DNA from: Cryphonectria parasitica EP155
Taxonomy: Eukaryota > Ascomycota > Sordariomycetes > Diaporthales > Cryphonectriaceae
Direction: 5' to 3'
NCBI RefSeq assembly: GCF_011745365.1
Contig: NW_024468912.1
Location: forward strand, 3,906,001-3,970,000
DNA length: 64,000 nt
Part shown: piece after piece, positions 49,203-60,936 of the stretch
How positions within the stretch are numbered: position 1 is the stretch's first letter
Layout of the letters: the number at the start of each line of letters is the position of its first letter
Translations under genes and position numbers: made by a program
Notes under the pieces: model-generated
Database searches by the model: none
What the model was told of the DNA's origin: nothing
What the model saw: the letters and a program-made list of their open reading frames with translations, nothing else

Positions 49203-52200
49203 CCTCGTAAAAGTGTTACGTGAGAACAAGCCCCCTGAAAAGGTGTGGATTGGTTCCGACGATGTCTTCGGATCGATCTTCTCGTACACGGCCGCAATGA
49301 AACTAATATCTTGTCTACTATGCCTGGAGGTTGGTCAAAGTCAGCATCGTGAGCCCTCAAAGTCTGAAGCAGCCTTGTGCTGGGCCCTTGCTGCCCTGAG
49401 GTGGGGGTGTGTGTGTGTCCAGTGCTCTCGACTGGGGGGGGGGGGCCATTGAATCTGTCGCATGAACCAGATTGCGTCCCGGGATATACACCAGAAGGAT
49501 GGCTGCATTCTGTGCAATCTCTCTCACCTGCGAAGAGGCTCGTCCACCCCTCCATAACGGGCCAGCGGGCCAGCTGGCGAGCAGGAGGGCAGCGACTTCG
49601 CTATCGATGGAAATGCGGCAGGGTTGCTCTGATGCCCAGCCAGACCAGCGCTGCAGAGGGTTGGCATCGACTCACCTAGACAACAATATGGCAACAGTCT
49701 GCGCCCTGGAAAACCAGGAACAGCAAACTGGAGAAGAAATCCAAACGCTGTTCAAAGCAATCCGTGCTCAATGTTGGGATAGGAAAAAAAGAGTGTGGGT
49801 GAAGGATGCGAGAGACAACAGCAAGGAGAGCGGAGGAGGGGGGTTGGATGACTTGCCCAAACGAGGACATGGAGGAACGAGCGTACCCAGCCGCAAGCGC
49901 TGCACCTGCATCTGCGCCTGTGTCTCCGTTACCTGGGCTCTTCTGCGTTCTGGTCTTCACGCCCGCTGGACGGGGATGGAGGGATACTGGCTAGAGACGT
50001 GCTAGGCCAGGGGTCGTGGAGAACGGCACAACGCCTGCTGGTCCTTCCCGGAGCATGATCCCTTGGTACCCCTGGACCCTGCGCACTAGCATAGTGGACA
50101 CTACCACATGCCTACTTCTCCTGCAAGTATTCCTCTTCCCTCCTGCAATCGATGTAAAAATTCCTGGTGTTGGTCCCCTTGATGACCAATGGGCCTTGTT
50201 CATATCCGAGGGTTGCCATAGATAGCCGACCGCCATGACTGCAAAGGAACTTCTTATACAGGATTCGCACGACGTTTTCCATATAGGTGGATTCGCAGCC
50301 TTACTATGGCAACAGTGGTTTGCAGCCCCCCCCTCCGGGGTACCCTCTATGCCTTTTCTCCTGCTGGTACAACACTCGAGCACAAGATAGTTACATCCAC
50401 GGCTCAGATTCGAAACCAGCACTGCAGGGTGGCTTGGAGATACATCAGCCTAGCGGCAAATCAACGAGTTCAACCGCCATCGGCGGTGTAGAGCGACGGC
50501 GTTTTTTCTGAGACCAAAACGGCCTGCCTGCATAGTAGCAGGCCTAACATTTTTCCTGGGGTTGTATGCTAAAGTATTTAGCAGTGTGTAACTTCGTGTA
50601 TGTGTTTGCCAGCCACCTTTTGTCCACCTTGGCAGATTGGGGGCTGGACAGGACAAAATCACGTGGAACTAGGCGCCAATTCACAGCGACTTGATTACAA
50701 GAGCTGTAACTCGATCCTTCGTCAGGCGCCTTTGAGGGGGCTCGAGGGGGCCTCGAGGCTTACATATTTGATCGACCAGGCGCCGTGCATTGGGGTGTTG
50801 CCAGTGGGCGAATGGGTGGATGGATCCTGGGGATCAGGACCCAGGTGCCGCCAGCTTTTCCCTTCTTCTTTTTTTTTTCTTTCATTTTTCCTTGTCTCCT
50901 GCAGCGGCGCTACGACTGCACCCCTCCTTGGTGCAGCGCACTCGCATAGTATTGGGTCTCCTAGGACTCTCTCTACCTCCCCTCGCGTGTAACCTCATCT
51001 CTCAGGTACCTCTCCACCTGCATTAGAAAGAAGCTTGATGTCGTGCGGAAGCGAGTCGAACTCTAAAATAACCAGTGTCAAGTCCACCCTCGCCCCCCTC
51101 CCTCCGCGCATGTACAATGTATAGAGTAGACCCTGTTACGTACCATAGTATGTCTGTAAGTCGTGCGGGCTCCGCAAACGCCAGACACGAGATCTTTGGA
51201 AAAAAGAAGCAGAAAAAACTGCATGCTCAACCTACTGTAATTTTACTATCTTGCGCGCGCACATAGGCGCACTATGGAATAACTGGTTTTGAAAAAATTG
51301 CCTTCCGATCGTCGCACGGCCACTGAGGAATTGATTAGCCAATGGGCCACGATCTAGAAGGAGATCGACCTTGCTGACCTACTATAGTACATACGGACAT
51401 AGTACGGACGGAGTCCTCTCTCTTGTTCTCTCCCTCTTTCTGCGGAGGGAGGATTCTAGACGCTCCCGTCTCCAGTTGCTCACCGTCGTGTTTCGAATGC
51501 AGACAGTCTCGGGAAGGAGCTGCCCATTCAGGCAACCCTAAAAGTACCTTAAAAAGGACCTACATAAATTTGACAATCCATAGCGATGATGTCGCGAGGT
51601 CGCCATCCACACCACATTCATCCCTTGCCACAATCTGCCGAGCCATCTAGAATCACCCGAGCAGCGAACAAAAAAAAAAAACCAATGTGTACGAGGGTTC
51701 AAGGTCCTCGGGCCGTTGAATCAAATCTCAGGGATCAGAGCTGACCCGAACGAGACCTGATCCCCACCTTGGGGCACTTGCAGGGCATCGCGTCATCCTG
51801 GTCGTGGATCGATTCCAGCAGGGAAGACACTGTCAGACTGGTGCACGACTGGCATCGCACAGAGCATGTCGCGGCTACTCGTGATTAATTTTATTTTTCC
51901 TCTGCTTCTTCTTTTTCCTCTTTTATCTCACCTCTTCATTTCCTTTTTCTGTTGTGCCCCGTACCCAACCACAAGCTCCATCCTAACTAACAGCCCTTCC
52001 CATAGCAAAGAGAGAGAAAAATGGAAAATCAAAGCCTGCCTACAAGTGGGCCAACTTCTAGAGATATCCTCCCACTGCACTGTGGGTCTGCCGCAGGCCG
52101 GAAGATCTGCATAGTACCTACAGTATGCGCATATTCCCACTCCCCTCGTGGCTTGCCAGCATCGTCAGCGAGGATCGTAGATCAGCAAATAGCATCGCGC

Positions 52201-53300
52201 AACGTAACGAGAGCTTGTAAGAGGGAGTGGCAACGGAGGCTCAATGCGGCCCCTCATTCACCGACTTTTGACGTATGCCGGTGGGGGAAAAGAAGGGGGA
52301 AGCGTGCTTAGGGCTGCAGTCAAGCGATGCAGGTGCAGCACCAAAGACGTCAGTTAACCTGCCACGGCCGAACCTTCTGTCGATCGATCTTAGAGTGTGT
52401 TATAAGCTTCTGCTTGTTCCAATATGGATGAGGGGGTTCGGGGTTTCGCTTGAGTCAGGGGACCAAACGCTCCGTCCTATCAAGAGAAGGCCACTTCTCT
52501 CAAGGCCTCGAGCAAATGATACATGCAGTAGTGAGCGGGCATCTCTCCGTGCGGACTCTGCCTTCCTAGGCTCCGCTCGCAATACAAACGGAGGAAGAAC
52601 CGCAATCCGTTCTTCTTGCTGAACACCGAAGATGTGACATATGAAGGTGCAGAAGACGTAACACACGAAGATGCTTTTTCTGCTTCCTCCTCCCTTCATC
52701 TTTGCGTAGTCGGTTTGGGTTGAAATGCTCGAATATGAAGAGCATAATGGGTCGGGCGCCCAGTCTCTGACACTTACACTACAAGAAGCTATGGAAAGTG
52801 ATCATGTGCAGAAATGACATACTTACAGAATAAGTCTACAGAGAAATTGTTGGCCTGAATAGCAACTCAAACCTCCACAGGTATACAAGGAGGACTCGAT
52901 AGCCCTGGCTCAGGGTTCAAGGTCGAGTGCATACCAGATCCCTGCTACAGGCCGAATTTCTGCAAATGAAAAGATGCCTGCTGATGTGCTTAAAGATCAA
53001 CTCTGGTCAGTGAGAGCTGGACCAGAAATTGTGTAGCAATACTATAATATGAAATGCTAAGAAAATGAGTATCCAAAAACTGTGACATCTCAAGTAACCT
53101 TTGACTTCTACAATAGTATGCATACAGGTGTTGGGTGTGCGCTAGCAGGGTTTACTGCTTCATGAGGCCCTGGCCAGTTTTTGTTATCTTATCGACGAGG
53201 GTGGGTATTTGCTACCCAAAAAAGTCCCCGCGCAGTGAAAAGCCTCGACCAGTTTCTTGAAGGTCAACACTCGCAAACTTCACCTGAACCACAGGCAACC
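49203..53300. other. 4.1-kb region between divergent PUF and Pol III genes
   Basis: No gene supported beyond a possible 5' extension of PUF near 49203-49350. It contains a G12 tract (49434-49445) and TACCATAGTA/TACTATAGTAC near-palindromes (51141-51150, 51380-51390). Both promoters should lie here. Confidence 0.5.
49434..49445 (+). repeat. Poly-G tract (12 nt)
   Basis: G12 upstream of the PUF gene, next to a short GT repeat. Confidence 0.9.
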
Positions 53301-53327
53301 ATGAGAAGGGGGCCAAGATGCCCATGA
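53301..53327 (+). promoter_or_regulatory. Overlapping upstream mini-ORF at the RPC2 start
   Basis: ATG at 53301 in a good context (gcaaccATGA) opens an out-of-frame 8-codon frame (MRRGPRCP) whose TGA (53325-53327) overlaps the second in-frame ATG of the polymerase gene as ATGA. It could modulate translation by reinitiation, unless a spliced upstream exon reads through in the main frame. Confidence 0.4.
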
Positions 53328-56300
53328 TTCAGGATGATGGCTTCGAGGCCCTTTTGGAGCCTTTCTACAATGGCAAGAAGCTAACAGATCCTATCTCTAC
53401 CAAGGAGGACAAGTACCAGCTCCTACCCGCATTCCTCAAAGTCAAGGGTAAGTAGCCAGCCTCGTCATCTCGTTTGTTGCGGCGCCCGGTCGGTTTGCGA
53501 GACCGTATGACTGATGAAATTGTTTCCAGGTCTCATCAAGCAGCACATCGACTCCTACAATTACTTCGTCGAGCAAGATATCAAGGAAATCGTCAAGGCA
53601 AACCGCATCATTCGTAGCGATGTCGACAGCGGCTTCTACCTCGAATTTCTCGACATCCGAGTCGAAAAGCCCACCAGGGCAGACCAGGCCTCGTCCTACA
53701 AGGCCAAGAGCCATGTTACGCCTATGGAGTGCCGGCTGCGAGACATGACCTATGCGGCTCCGATTGTTATGGACATCGCATACATTCGGGATAGGAAGAA
53801 GATCATTCGCCGAAACGTACTCCTCGGTCGCATGCCCATCATGCTCAAGAGCTCGAAATGTGTGTTGGCCGGTGCACCGAACTCCCAGATGGAGCTCATG
53901 AACGAGTGTCCTCTGGACCCTGGCGGCTACTTCATCATAGGAGGAACGGAGAAGGTCATCTTGATTCAAGAACAGCTGAGCAAGAACCGAGTGATCGTAG
54001 AGGCAGACGAAAAGAAGGAGACCATACAAGCTTCCGTCACAAGCTCCACACACGAGAGGAAGTCGAAGACATATGTGATCCTTAAGAAGGACCGCATCCT
54101 CCTCCGGCATAACATCATCGTCGAAGACATTCCCATCGCCATTGTCCTGAAGGCCTTGGGCGGTCTCTCAGACTACGAGATCATGCAGCTGGTAGCCGGT
54201 CCAGACGGCCGCTATCAGGATGACTTCTCCCTCAATTTCGACGAGGCGACCAAGGTCGGTGTATTCACACAACAACAAGCCCTCGAGTATATCGGCACCC
54301 GAGTCAAGATGGGATCCAAGGCGAAGCCACAATTCGGCGCTGCCCCTCGCCGCAACAACATCGAGGAGGGTCTTGACGCACTTGCCAACATTGTGCTTGC
54401 CCACGTGCCCATAGAAGGGCTCGATTTCTACCCAAAGGCCGTCTACGTGGCCATGATGGTGCGAAGAGTGCTCATGGCCTCGCACGATCCCAAGTTGGTC
54501 GATGATCGCGACTTTGTTGGTAACAAGCGCCTCGAGTTGGCGGGGCAGATGCTATCACTTCTCTTTGAGGATCTCTTCAAGCAATTTCAGGGGAATCTAA
54601 AGAACCTGATAGATAAAGTGTTTAAGAAGCCCACTAAGGCCGTGGCGTTCGATCCTCTTACCCACATTAGCTCGTCAGGAAACTACATCACGCAAGGCAT
54701 GAACCGAGCGATCCAGTCCGGTAACTGGACTGTGAAGCGGTTCAACATGAGCCGAGCTGGCGTTACGCACGTGCTGAGCCGCCTCAGTTATATCGCAGCT
54801 CTCGGAATGATGACGAGAATCACCAGTCAGTTCGAGAAGACACGGAAGGTATCTGGACCCCGAGCCTTGCAGCCGTCGCAATGGGGCATGTTGTGCACCT
54901 CAGATACTCCCGAAGGCGAGGCCTGTGGTTTGGTCAAGAACTTGGCCTTGATGACTCACATCACCGTGGAATCTGGAGAGGAGCCCGTCAAGAAATTCAT
55001 CCTCACCATGGACTCCGAAGTGGAACCGATCCGCAACTTTTCTGGATCCGAGATACATCAACCAGGGACATATATCATCGCTGTCAATGGAACTCCATAC
55101 GCCCTCACTAGCCATCCCAAGCGATTTGCCGCCAGGTTCAGGACCATGCGGCGCCGCGGCTTTATAGACCCCTTTGTCAGCCTAAACGTAAACTTCCACT
55201 TCAAGACGATCTTCATCGCTACCGACGAAGGGAGAGTCTGTCGTCCATACATCATCGTCCAGAACGGTGCCTCCACGTTGCAGCCCCACCACCTCAGGCT
55301 CTTACAGAAGGGCGAGGTTGGCTTCGACGATTTTCTTCGCAACGGTATCGTCGAGTATCTTGACGTCAACGAAGAGAACGATACTCTCATTGCTCTGTAC
55401 GAATCGGACATTACGCAGAGCACAACTCACATTGAGATCGAACCTTTCACTATCCTTGGAGCTGTTGCTGGCCTCATCCCGTTTCCTCATCACAATCAAT
55501 CTCCTCGAAACACGTATCAGTGTGCTATGGGTAAACAAGCCATTGGTGCTATTGCCTATAACCAGTTCAACCGGATCGACACTCTTCTCTACACATTGGT
55601 GTACCCACAACGGCCGATGGTCATAAGCAAGACGATCGAATTGACAAGCTACGACAAGCTACCGGCCGGTCACAATGCAACTGTTGTCGTCATGTCCTAC
55701 TCGGGCTACGATATCGAAGATGCGCTGGTTCTGAACAAGGCATCCTGCGATCGAGGATTCGGGCGATGCCAGGTTTTCCGCAAATATACTGCAGAGATGC
55801 AGAGGTTTACCAACGGCCGTTCAGAACGAGTGGGTCAGCCAGAAAGCGACCCAGTGACTAAACAGAAGATTGCGAAGCATGAGGTTTTGGATCCTGATGG
55901 TCTCGCGAGGGTCGGCTGGCAAGTGCATAGTGGCGAGACGATGATCAAAAAGGAGACGCCGCTCGACACTGGACAAAACACCATCCCAGGTGACAGAGGA
56001 ACCAATGACTTCCGCGACACCTCCATCTCTTACCGCATTCCAGACCCGGCGTACATCGACAAGGTGCTTGTCACGCAGACGGAAAAGGAGACGGTCCTCG
56101 TCAAGGTCCAAACGCGACAGACTCGGCGTCCCGAGCTCGGTGACAAGTTCTCGTCTCGACACGGACAAAAGGGTGTCGTTGGCATTATAGTTGATCAGGA
56201 GGATCTACCCTTCAGTGATAAAGGTCTGGTTCCCGATATTATTATGAACCCTCACGGTTTCCCCTCCCGAATGACAGTCGGCAAACTGCTTGAGTGTCTG

Positions 56301-56876
56301 ACCGGCAAGGCCTCCGTCGTTCACGGACGCAAGCAGTATGGCTACGGTGACGCCTTCCGCTCCCACCCCGTCGAGGAAGTCAGTAAAGTCCTCGTCGATT
56401 ACGGCTTTTCGTGGGAAGGCAAAGACTACTTCACCTCCGGCATCACGGGTGAGCCCCTCGAGGCGTACATCTTCAACGGGCCTATCTTCTACCAGCGTCT
56501 CAAGCACATGGTGCAGGACAAGATGCACTCTCGAGCCCGCGGCCCGCGCGCCATCCTCACGAGACAGCCCACCGAGGGCCGTTCGCGCGATGGTGGTCTG
56601 CGTCTGGGAGAAATGGAACGTGATTGTCTGATTGCCTATGGCGCATCGCAGCTCCTCCTCGAACGGCTGATGCACAGCTCCGACGGCACGAGTATCGACA
56701 TCTGCCAACGGTGCGGTCTGTTTGGGTACAAGGGGTACTGCCAGACCTGCAAGAGCACCAGAGAGGTTACGCAAATGACCATGCCATATGCTGCGAAGCT
56801 ATTAGTGCAGGAGCTGATTTCGATGAACGTTGGTGTGCGGTTACAAATGGAGGACGAGTTCCCTCACCCCAGGTGA
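53318..56876 (+). CDS. RPC2: DNA-directed RNA polymerase III second-largest subunit
   Basis: Exons are 53318-53447 and 53530-56876 (1158 aa; the yeast Ret1/RPC128 protein is about 1150 aa). The catalytic-core subunit that, with RPC1, transcribes tRNAs, 5S rRNA and U6 in the nucleus. Visible blocks: QLLPAFLKVKGLIKQHIDSY across the exon join, ECPLDPGGYFIIGGTEKVI, SKNRVIVEADEKKETIQAS, QWGMLCTSDTPEGEACGLVK, PHHNQSPRNTYQCAMGKQAI, the nucleotide-binding GDKFSSRHGQKG (near residue 914), and the C-terminal zinc site CQRCGLFGYKGYCQTC (near 1101-1117). The Pol III assignment rests on the RPC2-specific N-terminus and the match along the whole length. The exact start is uncertain: the frame upstream of ATG 53318 reads NHEKGAK, which may belong to an extra 5' exon ending at the CACAG before 53296. 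Confidence 0.94.
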
Positions 56877-57474
56877 TGGAGAGGTGTTCTATTAGTTTGG
56901 GACCTTGAGACGAACACCATTCCCACGGCTTCCTCTAGCAGAAGATGAGAGACAAAAGAGAAAAAGAAAAAAAGAAACAATGTCCTCTTGCACAGCGACA
57001 CGGCGTCTGGAAGCTTACATGGGCCAAAAAAACAAAATCAAAAGAATCATTAGCCAGGTAGACAGGACTATTAGGCTTGGCAGCAGCAATTTCGATAGAG
57101 AGAATTGATACTTCTACCTACTGACTGAGGCGTTACAATTCAAAAAGGCAATCCTTGGCCGTAGAATGCTCAACTCACTTTTGACGTGTGTGCTGAGTTG
57201 CCAAATGTATCAGTCATTCATGTACACTTCCACTAACACTACTGGCAACTCTTGAGAGAACAGGAGGGGAGGCTTGAACCACAGTCGCAAGGTAAGCAAA
57301 GGGCAGGTTAAGCTGAGCTTTCATGCAGGAGGGTCGTTATTCTCCAGCAGAGACGATGGAGGTAAACAAAGGACGGTATGCACACTTGCTATCCAATTTC
57401 ATTGCTCATAGCATCATTATATCTGCTACACCTCAAACCCTTTCCTCCGTGGATGGCTACATGCCACCTCCCTT
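56877..57474. other. Convergent 3' flanks of RPC2 and RAD57
   Basis: 600 bp between converging genes; no other feature recognised. Confidence 0.5.
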
Positions 57475-59185
57475 CTACTTCTTCGACCCCCTCATAATCC
57501 CCTTCAACCCTCCCATGTTGATCTCAAATTCCGTCGCCCCCTCCAGACCGGGTCCCGACTCCTCGACATGAGGCGCGAACACAATCTTGGACCATCGCCG
57601 CCACGTCTTGATCATCGCACCGCCGCCTTCCTCCTCAGCATATCGTGACCGTCCATAGCGCGGCGCCTTGTACAGTGCGATTCGGCATGCCGTCTGTGTC
57701 GTCCAGATCAGGCCCAGGCTGGGCGTCTTGAGGGACCCTTGCGTGGGATCGTCGCCCCAGCCGGTGAACCAGCGCTGCTGGTGATCGAGCGTCAAGGCGG
57801 CCGGTACAGATGGGCCTACAGCCTCGTCGGGCGGTGGTGGTGGTCGGCGTGTGGGAGGTGGTTCTTCTTCCTCCTCGGCATCGTCCTTCTTCTTCTGCGT
57901 TTCCTCCCTTTCCACGTCGTGTGCGAGAGACGAGCTTGATCGCGGCAGGGCGTCGGCCATGGATGAGGTGGGCTCGACGGGTGGCATGGGCGGCAGTGGG
58001 TTCTTACTCCGCGCCGCGAGGGGCGAGTCCTCGATCCCTGGCCCGCCTCGAGTCCTCTGGACCCCCGGCGTGGTGATGTTCCGATCAGTTGTTGGCGGTA
58101 GCGGCGGTTGCCTCCTTCTAGCCAACAACGGACTTCTCACCGAGCCGAACCGATCCGCCACCTGGTTGGAAACGACCACGGCCAGGTTATGTTTCCTGGC
58201 CAGGTCGCGGAGCAGCATGCCCAGCCTGACGAGGTCGGCGCCTCGAGCGCCCATGTTTGAGCCCTGCGCCCTGCTGCCACTTCTGCCGAAGGTGGCGTTG
58301 GCGTTGCGGTCGAACTCGGCGCGGTAGTTGGCGGCAACACTATCGAGCACGATGAGCCCGATATCGCGGCGCTCGACCTCGACGGGCACCTGGTAGGTGA
58401 GGATGTGCTCCTGAGACTCAAGATCCGGGGTGGTGGTGCTGACAATAGCATCGAGGGAGGGCGGTTGCTGACCTGGGGGTAGGGAGGCCAGGACGGGGTT
58501 GTGAGCAAGCATCTGGGTGAGGCGACGCGTAGATAGGGGTGCCTCGGTGGAGATGTAGAGGGCGCGCCGGCCTGTGCCGTGTGGTGGGGGTAGCTGGACG
58601 GCCAGGAGGAGGGAGAGCAGCACCTGGGTCTTGCCGGCGCCGGCCTCGCCTGTGATCTCGGTGATGTAGCCTGTGGGTATACCGCCGCGGAGGGAGGCAT
58701 CGAGGGCCGGGTCGAGGGTGCTGATGGTGGACCGCTGGGACCTGCGCGTGGCGTGGGTCTGCCGGAGGGGAGAGGTTTGCTGGGTCTCAGCTGAAGCAGC
58801 AGCAGCAGCATTAGCTCCAGAAGCAGCAGCAGCAGCCTTCCCTTTGATTCCAGCGGTGGGTGCAAGGCCATGGTCGTCGTCGTCGCGGTCTGTGACGCCC
58901 AAGTCTGCGTGCAGTGCGTCCAGCACGGCGTTGCATAGCCGCTTCAGGTCCAGCAGTGGCAGATGAGTCCGCCTGCAGATTTCTGCTACTTCCAGGGTGA
59001 GCAGATCTGTAGTTGTCTGTCCAGTCCAAAAGCTCGGGTCAGCATGATTTGTGTCCTTTTATACTTCGTTGGGGAGCCTGAATGGCATTTGATGATCCTA
59101 CCACCTGTTTCTTCTCCAGCGTCTGTATGAGACTTGCATATTGGCTGACGGGGAATTGCGGCAAGACGCGTAGTAGATCACTCAT
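57475..59185 (-). CDS. RAD57: RAD57-type RecA paralogue (recombination mediator), two exons
   Basis: Exons are 59185-59105 and 59016-57475 (540 aa); the intron is 88 nt, phase 0. Rad57 acts with Rad55 to load and stabilise Rad51 on single-stranded DNA during homologous recombination. The N-terminus reads MSDLLRVLPQFPVSQYASLI and continues TTTDLLTLEVAEICRRTHLP. The Walker A motif GEAGAGKTQ is at about 150-158, preceded by RGGIPTGYITEITG. Walker B LIVLD is at about 248-252, followed by SVAANYRAEF, the block that favours Rad57 over Rad51. QVADRFGS then leads into a Pro/Arg/Glu-rich insertion of more than 100 residues before the C-terminal strands (WFTGWGDDP, SLGLIWTTQTACRIALYK). An alanine-rich tract (encoded by GCN repeats) lies before the core. 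The protein is longer than yeast Rad57 (460 aa) because of these insertions. Confidence 0.9.
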
Positions 59186-60636
59186 GGGTAGATGTGCGTG
59201 TGTATACGGTGCAGGATTGTGACTTTTGGCGTGTCAGAAAAGTGCTGTCTCAGTCCTTGATGACAGAGTTGTTGCTTAAGTTGATGTATTTGATGCTAAA
59301 TTCACCACAATGTTGTGCTGCGGGCCTGATGCGGTTGGAGAACAAGCGTTAACCAAACCCAACCCCCCCCCCCCTTTGACAATCTCCCTGGAGCCTCCTT
59401 CTCTAACGACGGCCTCGTCCTGCCTGTCCAACCTGCAAGAGGTAGCGATTGACTTCGTCAAGGTTAGGGACAGCCACTCCTGGTTGGAGACATGATCGTG
59501 ACAGCTCAGTACACTACTTCGGACTCGAGATTTACTTATCATCATTCTAGTGCGCAGCGTTGTGTGTGCCAGCCAGTTTCGAGGTCTCATCTTGGCTGGG
59601 CAGAACTTTGGAAGCCTTGGCAAGGTCTCTCAGCCTTGAAGAAAACCTTGGATAACTGTCATGGAAAACTTTATCAAGAGTATTTGCATTTGAGATCTTT
59701 CCATTTATTTCTTATTTTTTGAGAGAAAGATATCACAAACGACTATAAAGCTTTGCTCTCTCTCTGGCACTGAAGGTAAAAATCGGGGACTGGGTAAGAG
59801 GGCCCGCCTGCCAGAAAGACTCTTGCCAGAATGACGTCCAAATGGTGTCACACTTGAAGAACAAAATAAAAAATATGCTCCGCATACATGGGCATAAGGG
59901 CTGATCTCTCTAGATGAGGAACTCGCCCCAGAATTAACCGACTCTCCTGGAATGATGTAGAAGAACTATCCCAGGCAGAAAGGAGGAGAAGCAGGCGCCA
60001 ATGCTTCCCCATTGCCTCTCCCACAGCAGAGGCAACGCCATTAAAGGAGCTTTCCTTGTAGCTTAGTACGTACGTTGAGAAGTGATGGTTTGCCAGGCCA
60101 GCGGCGAAATGTTCGTTCAACCAAGAAGGTACTCCTAGCCTTTGTGGGCAAGGAATGACGCCTCAGCCTCACGGAAGGAAAAATGCATGGTAGGCAAACA
60201 GCGGCCAATCTCCCCAAAAGGTTGCTGATATGATAACGATTGCCTGCTTAGGTAATCGGCAAGCTTTTCAAGGTACTTTCTACTATGTAGTACATTACAT
60301 CATGGTCTCGAGGTGGAAGAAAAACTACCCCGCGGGCCCGCCCTGGTAGTAACGTCCCAAAACCGGATGCGTTGTGTAGGATCGTAGCTTTTAAGCTCGA
60401 ACGCAAAGGAAGCCTGTGACTGCTGTAGAAATGAGAAGCAAAATTGGAAAAGAGGCTGCACTGACTAGATTGTCGCTTCAAGCCTCAAGTCACACTGAGG
60501 ATAAGCAAGGCAGCTTTCGTGTGAAGGTGCCACGGGGTGCTCGTGGTAGGTCAGAGGAGAGGGGCAGGGGGGGCTGGAAGCGACAGGGATCATTCTACCA
60601 GCTGCTGGGCACTGCTAGCAGTTTCGCTGGATCGAA
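59186..60636. other. Divergent intergenic region between RAD57 and HSP70
   Basis: No gene supported. It contains a C12 tract, a CTACTATGTAGTAC near-palindrome (60290-60303) and, at the right end, the Hsp70 promoter with an AGGGG stress-response-like word near 60560. Confidence 0.5.
59363..59374 (+). repeat. Poly-C tract (12 nt)
   Basis: C12 in the RAD57-HSP70 intergenic region. Confidence 0.9.
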
Positions 60637-60649
60637 TTCGAGAAGCTTC
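60637..60649 (+). promoter_or_regulatory. Heat-shock element of the HSP70 gene
   Basis: TTCgaGAAgcTTC is a perfect three-unit inverted nGAAn array with correct 2-nt spacing, the binding site for heat-shock factor Hsf1. It lies 50 bp before the TATA-like box and 288 bp before the ATG. An adjoining GAA at 60634-60636 makes it slightly longer but out of spacing. Confidence 0.85.
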
Positions 60650-60700
60650 TCCCACCTGCTAGTGCCCCACTTCCAAACTGCTGCAGCTTTGAGCGCTGTT

Positions 60701-60707
60701 TATATTT
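60701..60707 (+). promoter_or_regulatory. TATA-like box of HSP70
   Basis: TATATTT, 236 bp before the ATG and 50 bp after the heat-shock element, followed by a CT-rich initiator/leader region. Confidence 0.5.
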
Positions 60708-60936
60708 CTGCCTCAACTCTCTCCCACTCTCTTCTGACTGGAATTTTTCCTTCCTGCATCAACACAAACAACATCTCTGTCCCTTTCCTACTTTCTTCCA
60801 TTTCACATCGAGACCCTTTGCACCTTTTGCATTCTCGACCACAACTGCTTTTCTTGTGATACCCCCACCTCCCTCACATAACCGCCTCTACAACTGTCCC
60901 AACAACACCTTTTCTGCCACATACACAACCGTCACA

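Noticed and set aside
53442..54110. 222-codon minus-strand open frame
   Set aside because: Antisense to the RPC2 coding exon; no independent support.
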